Origin: a bacterium
GTDB lineage: Bacteria; Zixibacteria; MSB-5A5; CAIYYT01
NCBI GenBank assembly: GCA_016708315.1
Contig: JADJGC010000024.1
Location: 231,929 to 295,928 of the forward strand
DNA length: 64,000 nt
Direction: 5' to 3'
Positions within the stretch are counted from its first letter, which is position 1. The number at the start of each line of letters is the position of its first letter. The translations under genes were made by a program, and so were the position numbers. The notes under the pieces are model-generated. The model had not been told where the DNA came from and did no database searches. It was given only the letters and a program-made list of their open reading frames with translations. Below are positions 47,980 through 56,198 of the stretch, in pieces.

Positions 47980-48062
47980 ATATCGCACGTAGGGATCATT
48001 TGGGAAAGAGCGAGTAACATCAGTGCTCCGATTCGACCCTGTGTCTGACTTGCCAGTTCAAC

Positions 48063-49352
48063 CTAATAGTCCCGCTCGTATCCCACTCGGAGCATTATTA
48101 CATCCAACTTGGGGAACAGGTCGAAGGTAAGCAACGAACCGTATGCTTCCGGCGGGCTGCTGTCACCACGTTGTGCGTAGTATTCAGCTGTCAGATTTAG
48201 ACGAGAGCCATTCTTCACAGGAACGCTGTATGTCATACCAAAGGTATAGGCATCGAACGCGGCGAGTCTGCTATCGGAAGATGCATAAGCGGGCAACGGT
48301 ACGCCTTGGACCAGGAATGGCTGGTAGACATCGGCTTCCGACTGGTGGTACCAGCGAACGCGCGGATGGATAGCGCCTCGCTTATTGAAGTCGAAGCGCA
48401 TTGTTGCGTCGATAGAATGAGCCGCGACACCCCAGCTATCCCAAAAGTATCGATATTGCAGACCGGCAGTGCTTCGACCCAGGTTGCGGCGGAGTTCGGC
48501 GAAGACCGCGTTTTTGCTGCGACTGTCCGGCCGATTCTCAAAAATGCTCGTCGCCGGTTCGCCGGGATCTTCACCGTCCGGAGCCTGGACTACGCTGATG
48601 ATCTTGTATGGATCGGTGAGGTAGCCGTTTGCTCGATTGAGCGAAAGATTGAGCACGAGCAAAGTCTGTCTGTCCATTACCTGAGTCAGACTGACAATGA
48701 CGTCATAGACATTTCGTTTCTTGCCCGAGAATCGTTCAAGCCTGGTCTCGCGATCATCTTCGATTTCGGCGTCAATATCTGAAAATGGCTCGTGGTATCC
48801 GCCGACTGGTTTGGAAACATCGCGAGCAATTGCCAATGAAAGTCCAATAGTGGTATTGCGACGATTGAAGTCGCGTGCAATGCCGCCGTTGATACCGAGC
48901 GAAGTATAATCGTGCTCACTGGAGGCATGAGCGCCAAACGACAGTGTATTTAGCCGACCCAGCGGGCGCGACAATCCGGCTTCAGCGGCGAAGCGCGTAT
49001 CCTTGAATGAATTATCCACCGGGTGCTCACCTGCTGGAACGCTGATGGTCTTGCCGCCAGAGGCACGAGTAATTGTCTGCGCATACTTCGAGGGTGAAGC
49101 ACCGGTCGGTGTAGCGCCGGTAAGACCGTCGTAAGTGAGTCGTAGATTCAGTGTATAGTCGTTTCTCAGCATTTTGCTCAAAGTGAAATTGCCTTCGGTA
49201 GCGCGGATTCGATTCTTTTCAGAGTAAATCAGAATCGAAGTCTCCTGGTGATTCTGCGCAGACGCACCGGTCACCGTTGTACCGAGTAATGCTGCCGTAA
49301 GTGCAGCAACTGACTTGCTTATTGACTTTGAGTTCTTCAATTGCACCCGCAA
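48063..49352 (-). CDS. DUF3570 outer-membrane beta-barrel protein
   Basis: The gene starts at TTG 49352, or GTG 49346, within the end of the upstream DUF4266 gene, and gives 429 residues with a signal peptide (SVAALTAALLGTTVTGASAQ). The mature part shows alternating aromatic/polar strands. Characteristic elements include LSKMLRNDYTLNLRLTYDGLTGATPTG near the N-terminus and AGLQYRYFWDSWGVAAHSID further on. The end reads LDVIMLRVGYERDY, typical of barrel closing strands. This matches the DUF3570 family, of unknown function. It overlaps its usual partner, a DUF4266 lipopeptide. In other genomes the pair is often next to thioredoxin-like and FAD:protein FMN transferase (ApbE) genes, from memory; neither is visible here. 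Confidence 0.85.
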   Translation of the reverse strand: MRVQLKNSKSISKSVAALTAALLGTTVTGASAQNHQETSILIYSEKNRIRATEGNFTLSKMLRNDYTLNLRLTYDGLTGATPTGASPSKYAQTITRASGGKTISVPAGEHPVDNSFKDTRFAAEAGLSRPLGRLNTLSFGAHASSEHDYTSLGINGGIARDFNRRNTTIGLSLAIARDVSKPVGGYHEPFSDIDAEIEDDRETRLERFSGKKRNVYDVIVSLTQVMDRQTLLVLNLSLNRANGYLTDPYKIISVVQAPDGEDPGEPATSIFENRPDSRSKNAVFAELRRNLGRSTAGLQYRYFWDSWGVAAHSIDATMRFDFNKRGAIHPRVRWYHQSEADVYQPFLVQGVPLPAYASSDSRLAAFDAYTFGMTYSVPVKNGSRLNLTAEYYAQRGDSSPPEAYGSLLTFDLFPKLDVIMLRVGYERDY

Positions 49353-49570
49353 CCACCGCCACCGAATCCACGACCTCCGCTGGCGGCTTCCTTGCTGAAG
49401 TATATGTGATCGTCGATCGTGCGATTGTTGGCCTGATGATTAAGCTGCATTTCCGGTTTGGAAAGAACGTCGCGTTCCCATACTTCTACTCCCACGGAGG
49501 CGCAACCTCCGGGAAGACCGGAAATCATGAGACTGACAATCGCACGGGTTACAACTCTTCGAATCTTCAT
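49337..49570 (-). CDS. DUF4266 small Cys/Gly-rich lipoprotein
   Basis: The 77-residue protein starts at ATG 49570 after GAGGTAGGA. It has a lipoprotein signal (AIVSLMISGLPGGC), then VWERDVLSKPEMQL and HIYFSKEAASGGRG, and ends GFGGGGCGCN. The YFSKE block and the Gly-rich CGCN tail are the signature of DUF4266. The tail offers two Cys in a flexible glycine stretch for metal binding, disulfide exchange or modification. The overlap with the DUF3570 barrel start (49337-49352) indicates that the two are made together. Function is unknown. Confidence 0.87.
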   Translation of the reverse strand: MKIRRVVTRAIVSLMISGLPGGCASVGVEVWERDVLSKPEMQLNHQANNRTIDDHIYFSKEAASGGRGFGGGGCGCN

Positions 49571-49593
49571 TTCCTACCTCGTCCCGATATCCC

Positions 49594-50307
49594 TTAGAAG
49601 CGATATGCAACACCAAACATGATGCGTGAGTTCAGGTTGGGTTGGGCTACTGCTTCATCAGCGTCTTTGTATGTAAAGTCTTCTTTAGCATTGAGGTCGT
49701 CCCCATTGGGGCGATAGTAAGTATCGTGTCCGGTGAGCAAGCTTCGGAAGTAGTAGTCTGCTCCGGCAGTGACGATCATATCGACTCGCGGGCTGAGTGC
49801 AAAAGAGGTTTCAAGACCGCCGCCAACGCCCCAAGGCTTGCTGATGACGTCAAAGGTCTCGTTGCCGCCGATGTACTCGAAGTACGCAGTATAGGATGCC
49901 TTGCGAGGGCCAAAGAAGAGACGACTGCGCTTGAGCGAGAATAGCTTTATCGGCATAAGTATGTCGACGCGAGCGTCCCACATCTTGCCGTGACCACGAG
50001 GCGACCCATTCGTGTTCTGGTCAATAAACACCCGGCGCGCTCTCATCGCATCGCCAGTCGGCACCCAGGCATAACCGAGGCCGAGGCGTAATTGGAACGG
50101 GAATCCGTCGGCGAAATGATTGACGGTCGCAGCCACATGCAGTCCGACACCTGCAAAGTAACCAGTATACACTTCACCGGTGAAGTATCGGTTTTCATAC
50201 AGAATGTGCCCGGTCGATACCTTCTCTGCCTGTTGTTCGCTCTGAGCCAATGCCGCCGAACTGAGTGCGGTCATCAGCATCAAGGTAGCAATTACAGTTC
50301 GTTTCAT
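49594..50307 (-). CDS. Small outer-membrane beta-barrel protein
   Basis: The 237-residue protein starts at ATG 50307 after AAAGGAG and has a signal peptide (VIATLMLMTALSSAALA). Strands such as GEVYTGYFAGVGLHVAATV, FQLRLGLGYAWVP, SYTAYFEYIGGN and the final SRIMFGVAYRF with a terminal Phe show an eight- to ten-stranded outer-membrane barrel. The terminal Phe is the usual signal for the BAM assembly machinery. It lies 23 bases upstream of the DUF4266 gene on the same strand, so it may be part of that unit. No specific family is recognised. Confidence 0.75.
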   Translation of the reverse strand: MKRTVIATLMLMTALSSAALAQSEQQAEKVSTGHILYENRYFTGEVYTGYFAGVGLHVAATVNHFADGFPFQLRLGLGYAWVPTGDAMRARRVFIDQNTNGSPRGHGKMWDARVDILMPIKLFSLKRSRLFFGPRKASYTAYFEYIGGNETFDVISKPWGVGGGLETSFALSPRVDMIVTAGADYYFRSLLTGHDTYYRPNGDDLNAKEDFTYKDADEAVAQPNLNSRIMFGVAYRF

Positions 50308-50928
50308 ATCGGTCTCCTTTCAACTAATAAACACTCGTTTGTGACATTGCTGTCAATTGCGGATTCTTCACGAAAGTTATCTACTGGTCTAGTCTATCTT
50401 TCGACCTTGAAAATGGCGAACTTTAGAAAAATGACGTTGAGGCCAAAAATAGTGACTGACATGCGGATAGGACGGTGTGCAAGAATGGCTCATGGTGTTG
50501 CGAAGAATGAGCACTCCTGTCGGAAAGCCGCACGAAGAACTGCATCATCCTGCCGAAGCCCTTGTAGCAGAGCGGCCCCTGCAAATGGACGCGAATCTTG
50601 TTGGGAATCTGGCATCAGGAAGGCGCTCTCTTGGTGCGCTTGCAGTTGATTCTCATCAAGGAACGCAACTTACGATTGACATTTGGAATAATCTGTCTAT
50701 ATTTAGGTGGATGATATTCGCTCGTTATTCGAGCCCAAGTTGAGCGATTCGTTCCAGATCTTCCACACTTAACTGCAACCGCGAACAATCGTCAATTGGT
50801 TACTGCGTTTATACATTGATCTATCCGAAGAGTCCTCGATCGTGATCGTCACTACCGGGAGGCAGACTACTTCGTTCAGTACTTGAATGATTTCAGATGG
50901 TTGGTTACAATCAGAAGGGAAACCTGTC
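50308..50928. other. Divergent intergenic region of 621 bases, no gene supported
   Basis: The region separates the minus-strand barrel gene from the plus-strand SGNH/LamG gene. A plus-strand open stretch near 50477-50743 has no clear start site or familiar motif and is left out. The ribosome-binding site AGAAGGGA just before 50929 is clear. Promoters for both directions must lie here, but I cannot assign them. Confidence 0.4.
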
Positions 50929-53469
50929 ATGATCCGGTGGTCCTCTCTACTCGCACTTTGTTCACTTGCTTTTCTGCTCTTCTCTGGAATCGTTGGACAG
51001 AAGAGACAACTAGTCCGCATCATGCCTTTGGGCGATTCGATTACCTGGGACATCACATTTGGCGACACCAGGCCTGACGGTCTGCGTACAGGCTATCGCC
51101 AGCCGCTGTGGTTAGCGCTTCAGGCTGAAGGGTTCGACGTGAATTTCGTCGGCAGTCTCGTTGCCGGGCAGGATGCAGTGCCGGCTTTTGATCCAGACAA
51201 TGAGGGGCACTCGGGCTGGACGGACGCACAGATTGCGGCAAACATCTACGACTGGTTAACATCCAACCCGGCGGATGTGATACTTCTGCATATTGGAACC
51301 AATGGTCTTGATGCGAGCCCCAACGATGTGGCCAGTATTCTCAATGAGGTTGACCGCTATGAGGCAGATCACGACATGCCGATCACAGTGTTTATTGCCC
51401 GCATAATTCAAAGAGTACCCTACAGCGCAACAACAACGCAGTTCAATGATAATGTCGAAGCAATGGCGCTGGCAAGAGTGGCAGGTCAGAACGATCGCCT
51501 TGTGATGGTTGATATGGAAGACGGCGCCGGATTGATATATACGATTGATACTTCAGGCATGACCGGCGACATGTATGACTATTTGCATCCAAACTCTCAC
51601 GGGTATCCGAAAATGGCAGCACAGTGGTTTGCGCATTTGCGACCGTTTCTTCTTGAAGGCGGATGCCCAAGCGGTATCAGTCACTATTGGAAACTCGACG
51701 AAGCCGGTGGTCCCCCCTATTTCGATTCATATAGTACTGCTGATGCCGTGTGCAGCAGTTGTCCGGGTGCAACAACTGGCGTTGTCGGCAGCAGTCTCTT
51801 GTTCTCTGGTGCCGTTTCAGTCACTGTCCCGACGCAAAGCAGCTTCGACTGGTCGGCATCGAGTGATTTCTCAATAGAACTGTGGTGCAACGCTACGGAA
51901 GTCAATGGAGCGAACGTTGGATTAATTGGTCGCGCAGGCAGCGGTTCGTTTACGGCTTGGTCATTGGGTGTGAATTCTGACGGCAAAGCGAACTTTCACC
52001 TGCAGGACAATGGAAGTACAATAGACTTAGTATCTACGATCACTCTGGTTCCGGGGCAGTGGTATCATTTGTCTGCGACGCGAGACGGCAGTAGTGGGCT
52101 GACCCAGCTTTATGTAAACGGCAATCAACACGCTACAACGAGTGCGACCTTTTCACACGGCTTCGTTTCGACCTCAGACGTTACATTGGGATATCTCGCA
52201 CTAGAAGTGGGCTCCCATTTCCAAGGAAAGATAGATGAAGTGGCATTGCACAATTCTGCGCTTCCTGCCAGCACCTTGGCGTCGCACTATAGCGCAGGAA
52301 TCGGAGGATTGGGATACTGCGACGGTGAACCGGCAGCCTCGACGATCTACACGACACCGCTTGGACAGGGATTTGTCGGAGATGTGTACAGCTACGATGT
52401 AAACGCTTCAGGAAATCCTGCTCCGCACTATGGCCTGCTCGCCGGACCATCTGGAATGAGCATTGAGAGCATTACCGGTCTCGCAAATTGGACGCCGTCG
52501 ATGGCTGGCACGTTTCCTGTGTCGCTAGTTGCGGTGAATTCGTTTGGCGCGGACACGCAGTCGTTCTTCATTGAAGTCACACAGTTACCTTCATGTCCAT
52601 CAAATCTGATTCATTATTGGAAGCTGGATGAAAGTAGCGGAAGCGTGTACGTTGACCTGGTGGGAACAAACTCGGCGGTATGTTCGAATTGCCCTCAGGC
52701 AGTACCCGGAAAGGTCAACTTCGCGAAGCAGTTTGACCGCATGGATGACGAGGCCACTATCAGCAATGACGGTACCTTCAATTGGAATGCGACGCAGAAT
52801 TTCTCGATTGAATTCTGGATGAAGCAATCATTGGGATGTGCCGGTCTTACGCAGCCAAACAACGAAGTCGTAATCGGACGTTCTGGTGCAGGCTGGTGGA
52901 TTGGCGTGATGTGCGAATCGGGTGGGAATGCGGGCAAGCTGCGTTGTTACATTCAAGGCACTGATATTATCAGCAACGCTTTGGTGACAGATGGAGAATG
53001 GCATCATGTCGTGTTTCTGCGCGACAATGGTGCCGGGAACTGGCGTCTCTATATTGATGGCCTTCTCGATCGCAGTGTAGCTGGAGCCGGTCATAACCTG
53101 TCGGCTTCTGATCCCCTGACACTCGGTTGGTTCAACGGTCCGGATCCGGGCAAGTACCGCTTTGGTGGAGTGCTTGACGAGTTGGCGCTGTACAACGACA
53201 AGTTGCCAGTCGTAGTTATCGAACAGCATTACAATCTTGGCTGGGGCGCTACCTATTGCTACAACTGCGGAGATGTCGACGGCTCCGAAGCTGTGACGGT
53301 TTCCGATGCGGTATATCTCATCAATTTCATATTTGGCGGCGGCAATCCGCCGCTGGCATCGGAAGCTGCAGATGTTGACTGCAGCGGTTTCATCACGATT
53401 TCCGACGTAGTTTTCTTGATCGGTTACATCTTTGCCGGTGGTCCAGCGCCGTGCGAACAATGCAAGTAG
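50929..53469 (+). CDS. Secreted SGNH/GDSL hydrolase with LamG and dockerin-like domains
   Basis: ATG 50929 behind AGAAGGGA is preferred to an upstream in-frame ATG at 50887. The 846-residue product starts with a signal peptide (LLALCSLAFLLFSGIVG). The N-terminal catalytic domain carries MPLGDSIT with nucleophile Ser37, HIGTNG, and DYLHPNSHGY with Asp217 and His220, the four marks of an SGNH esterase. A LamG (concanavalin-like) domain follows (SHYWKLDEAGG), then a putative Ig (He_PIG-like GMSIESITGLANWTPS) module and a second LamG (IHYWKLDESSG). A dockerin-like pair (DVDGSEAVTVSDAVYLI, DVDCSGFITISDVVFLI) ends the chain in GGPAPCEQCK. The enzyme could deacetylate surface or environmental glycans, with LamG parts binding sugar. 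Confidence 0.85.
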   Translation: MIRWSSLLALCSLAFLLFSGIVGQKRQLVRIMPLGDSITWDITFGDTRPDGLRTGYRQPLWLALQAEGFDVNFVGSLVAGQDAVPAFDPDNEGHSGWTDAQIAANIYDWLTSNPADVILLHIGTNGLDASPNDVASILNEVDRYEADHDMPITVFIARIIQRVPYSATTTQFNDNVEAMALARVAGQNDRLVMVDMEDGAGLIYTIDTSGMTGDMYDYLHPNSHGYPKMAAQWFAHLRPFLLEGGCPSGISHYWKLDEAGGPPYFDSYSTADAVCSSCPGATTGVVGSSLLFSGAVSVTVPTQSSFDWSASSDFSIELWCNATEVNGANVGLIGRAGSGSFTAWSLGVNSDGKANFHLQDNGSTIDLVSTITLVPGQWYHLSATRDGSSGLTQLYVNGNQHATTSATFSHGFVSTSDVTLGYLALEVGSHFQGKIDEVALHNSALPASTLASHYSAGIGGLGYCDGEPAASTIYTTPLGQGFVGDVYSYDVNASGNPAPHYGLLAGPSGMSIESITGLANWTPSMAGTFPVSLVAVNSFGADTQSFFIEVTQLPSCPSNLIHYWKLDESSGSVYVDLVGTNSAVCSNCPQAVPGKVNFAKQFDRMDDEATISNDGTFNWNATQNFSIEFWMKQSLGCAGLTQPNNEVVIGRSGAGWWIGVMCESGGNAGKLRCYIQGTDIISNALVTDGEWHHVVFLRDNGAGNWRLYIDGLLDRSVAGAGHNLSASDPLTLGWFNGPDPGKYRFGGVLDELALYNDKLPVVVIEQHYNLGWGATYCYNCGDVDGSEAVTVSDAVYLINFIFGGGNPPLASEAADVDCSGFITISDVVFLIGYIFAGGPAPCEQCK

Positions 53470-54159
53470 TACCGGTCGGGCTATAGTAGGTATGGAATAG
53501 TAATCGTCTGTACGTACTGCCGCTACCGCCGCAAATTTTGCGGCTTGGATGTGGAGGCGAACCACATTTAGCACGACTGATTTTTGCGGAAAGATCCTCC
53601 ATCCTTACTGAACATGGACGTGATTTTCCTTGACAAATTTATCCCTGTTGTTATCTTTGAATCAACATTGGTCTACCTATTCATCTTAGTTCGGACTCCG
53701 AACTAACTGCATTCGAAGTGAATTCTTAACATGCCGGCAATCGGCCGAAAACAATCGCACAGTAGTCTGCTGTGAAGAGAGTACCTGAGATTGCACGCGT
53801 AGTCCTCGCGGAGTCCATCTGACGGCGCTCGCGCTCTTGCATAGATAGCAGAGACTTTTGTGCGTTCAGAATAGTTGGAGAACGTTTGTGAGTCGTATCT
53901 GCATTTTTGGATCACATTTACTTGAAAATGGTATTGGGGTAACTAGAATCGAGAATTAAGGCGGAGGCAGCCTCGAATATTCGAGGACAAGTTAATCATC
54001 TTTGTTTTCAACAATCTACTTTCCGCGCCAATAAGAGAGAGAAAGTCGGAACATGATGTCAGCGAATCGGCAACGTGAGATCCGTGCGCGTTCGCAAAAT
54101 TCGACATTACGTAAACTTCGGCCCGGATGGGCCAATACATGCCAATTTGGGAGGTACCA
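53470..54159. other. 690-base intergenic region with a hairpin at 53528-53544
   Basis: No credible gene is seen. Seven base pairs GCCGCAA/TTGCGGC with a three-base loop lie about 60 bases after the SGNH gene stop and could end that transcript, although no T tract follows. A good ribosome-binding site GGGAGG precedes the next ATG at 54160. Confidence 0.4.
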
Positions 54160-56082
54160 ATGAAATCAGTGTTCACGCGGGCAAGCTTCCTCAGTTTGCT
54201 CTGTTTAATGACGACTGCCCTTCTGCTCCTGGGAGCCACGACAGTTGGAGCGCAACCAAGCGGTTGCCCGACCGGGATGACCGGCTTTTGGAGGTTTGAT
54301 GAAAGCATTGGTGGACCGTACGACGATTACTACGGCATTAATGATGCAATCTGCACCAACTGCCCGGCAACTGCCACGGGAAAGCTCGGCAATGCTATTG
54401 ATTTTGACGGCGTCAACGTTCGAGTGGACATTCCTGATGACGGCAGCTTCGATTGGAGCGCGACGACAAGTTTCACGATCGAGTTCTGGATGCGGTCAAA
54501 CGGATGCAGTTGCACCCAAACGGGATATGACTGCAATCAGGTAATTGCCGGTCGCGTCGCCGCTGGATGGTGGATTGGTGTCAACTGCCAGACCGTTCCG
54601 GCAGGAAACACGAATAAGCTGCGCTGTTACTTCGGAACCAGCGGGGCTGATTTGTACAGCAATGCTTCTGTCAATGATGATGTTTGGCATCATGTCGTCT
54701 TTGTATTTGACGCAACAGCTGGTGAATACCGTCTGTTCATTGACGGCGTACTTGACAATAGCGTTTCGGCAGCTGGCGGCAATCGTGTTGGTGCCGGACC
54801 GCTGCAACTGGGATACTACTCAACTGCATACCAATATGCCGGGCTACTGGACGAGTTTGCGCTTTATAACAGTGCTCTCACAGACTTAGAAATAGAGAAT
54901 CACTTTTCAGCCAGTGCTACCGGCCAAGGTTATTGTGACGCTCCGACGCTCACCGCAATCGTCTCTACACCTGTAACAGCAGCAACCGTTGGCACGGTAT
55001 ACAACTACGACGTTGATGCCGTTGGCTCGCCGATACCGACCTACTCGTTGCTGTTAGCCCCGACAGGCATGACAATCGACGAAACCTCAGGAGTGATCAG
55101 TTGGACACCCCAGTATGTTGGGACCTTCGATGTCCAAGTGCGGGCGAGCAATACTGAAAGCAGCGATGAGCAGGCGTTTTCGGTCAAGGTAGACCCTGCC
55201 TGTTTCTGCACACCTGGGTTAACGCACTATTGGAAGCTTGATGAGATGACCGGCAACACTTTCGCAGACTGTCAGGGTGGACACAATGCGAATTGTGGCA
55301 ACTGTCCTACCCCAATTGGTGGACATATTGGAGGCGCTCAGGCATTTGACCGGACAGATGACGGACTGAGTGTACTGGACGACGGCAGTTTGGATTGGAG
55401 CGCGACGGACAGCTACTCAATCGAATTCTGGATGAACGAATCCTCTGTTTGCGGCGGTACAGTACAAGCCAATAACGAAGTCATTGTCGGGCGTTCCGGA
55501 GCCGGATGGTGGGTCGGCGTCAATTGCGAGTCGCCGCTGCCGGTGCAGAGGATACGCGCTTACTTGCAAGGGACAGAGCTATTCAGCACCACAGTCGTAA
55601 ACGATGGTCTGTGGCACCACATCGTATTCGTTCGCGACGCGGTCGCTGGCGCATTCACGCTCTATGTTGATGGAGTTGCGGAGGCGACGCTGGTTACGGC
55701 GGGAAAGAACCTTGTCGGAAATGATTCCCTGACGATTGGTTACTTCAACGGTCCGGCACTGGGCAAGTATCGCTACGGCGGCATTCTTGATGAACTGGCA
55801 TTTTACGGCAATGCGCTTACTGAACAGACAATTGATGAGCACTACAACCACGGCGTAGGCGGCCGCTACTGCTACGGTTGCGGTGATGCCGACGCGAGCG
55901 GGGCTGTTACAGTCTCTGATGTTGTGTATTTAATCAACTTCATCTTTTCGGGTGGAAATGCCCCACAGCCACTTGCCTCTGGCGATGCTGATTGCAGCGG
56001 TTTCATCACGATTTCGGATGCTGTCTATTTGATAGGATTCATTTTTAGCGGTGGGCCCGCGCCCTGTGCTACGTGTCCATAA
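54160..56082 (+). CDS. Secreted LamG/dockerin-like surface protein
   Basis: ATG 54160 follows GGGAGG and gives 640 residues; an in-frame ATG at 54127 lacks such a site. A signal peptide (LLCLMTTALLLLGATTVGAQ) precedes a LamG domain (MTGFWRFDESIGGPYDD, WWIGVNC). An He_PIG-like module (GMTIDETSGVISWTPQ) and a second LamG (THYWKLDEMTG) follow. The dockerin-like pair (DADASGAVTVSDVVYLI, DADCSGFITISDAVYLI) comes last and the chain ends GGPAPCATCP. There is no catalytic domain, so it is probably a sugar-binding adhesin or scaffold part. The first LamG is closely similar to that of the next gene, showing recent duplication. Confidence 0.8.
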   Translation: MKSVFTRASFLSLLCLMTTALLLLGATTVGAQPSGCPTGMTGFWRFDESIGGPYDDYYGINDAICTNCPATATGKLGNAIDFDGVNVRVDIPDDGSFDWSATTSFTIEFWMRSNGCSCTQTGYDCNQVIAGRVAAGWWIGVNCQTVPAGNTNKLRCYFGTSGADLYSNASVNDDVWHHVVFVFDATAGEYRLFIDGVLDNSVSAAGGNRVGAGPLQLGYYSTAYQYAGLLDEFALYNSALTDLEIENHFSASATGQGYCDAPTLTAIVSTPVTAATVGTVYNYDVDAVGSPIPTYSLLLAPTGMTIDETSGVISWTPQYVGTFDVQVRASNTESSDEQAFSVKVDPACFCTPGLTHYWKLDEMTGNTFADCQGGHNANCGNCPTPIGGHIGGAQAFDRTDDGLSVLDDGSLDWSATDSYSIEFWMNESSVCGGTVQANNEVIVGRSGAGWWVGVNCESPLPVQRIRAYLQGTELFSTTVVNDGLWHHIVFVRDAVAGAFTLYVDGVAEATLVTAGKNLVGNDSLTIGYFNGPALGKYRYGGILDELAFYGNALTEQTIDEHYNHGVGGRYCYGCGDADASGAVTVSDVVYLINFIFSGGNAPQPLASGDADCSGFITISDAVYLIGFIFSGGPAPCATCP

Positions 56083-56153
56083 ATGGCGGTTCATGACAAA
56101 AGCAAGGACGAGGAAGCTGATCAAGAGATCATCTTCCCTACCCGATTCGGGGT

Positions 56154-56173
56154 CGCCGGGTCATGTCCCGGCG
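56154..56173 (+). terminator. Hairpin between two LamG protein genes
   Basis: A perfect seven-base-pair stem (56154-56160 with 56167-56173) has a six-base loop and lies about 70 bases after the previous stop codon. No T tract follows. It may attenuate rather than terminate. Confidence 0.35.
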
Positions 56174-56198
56174 TCTGCATTGACGTAAGGAGAAAGAA

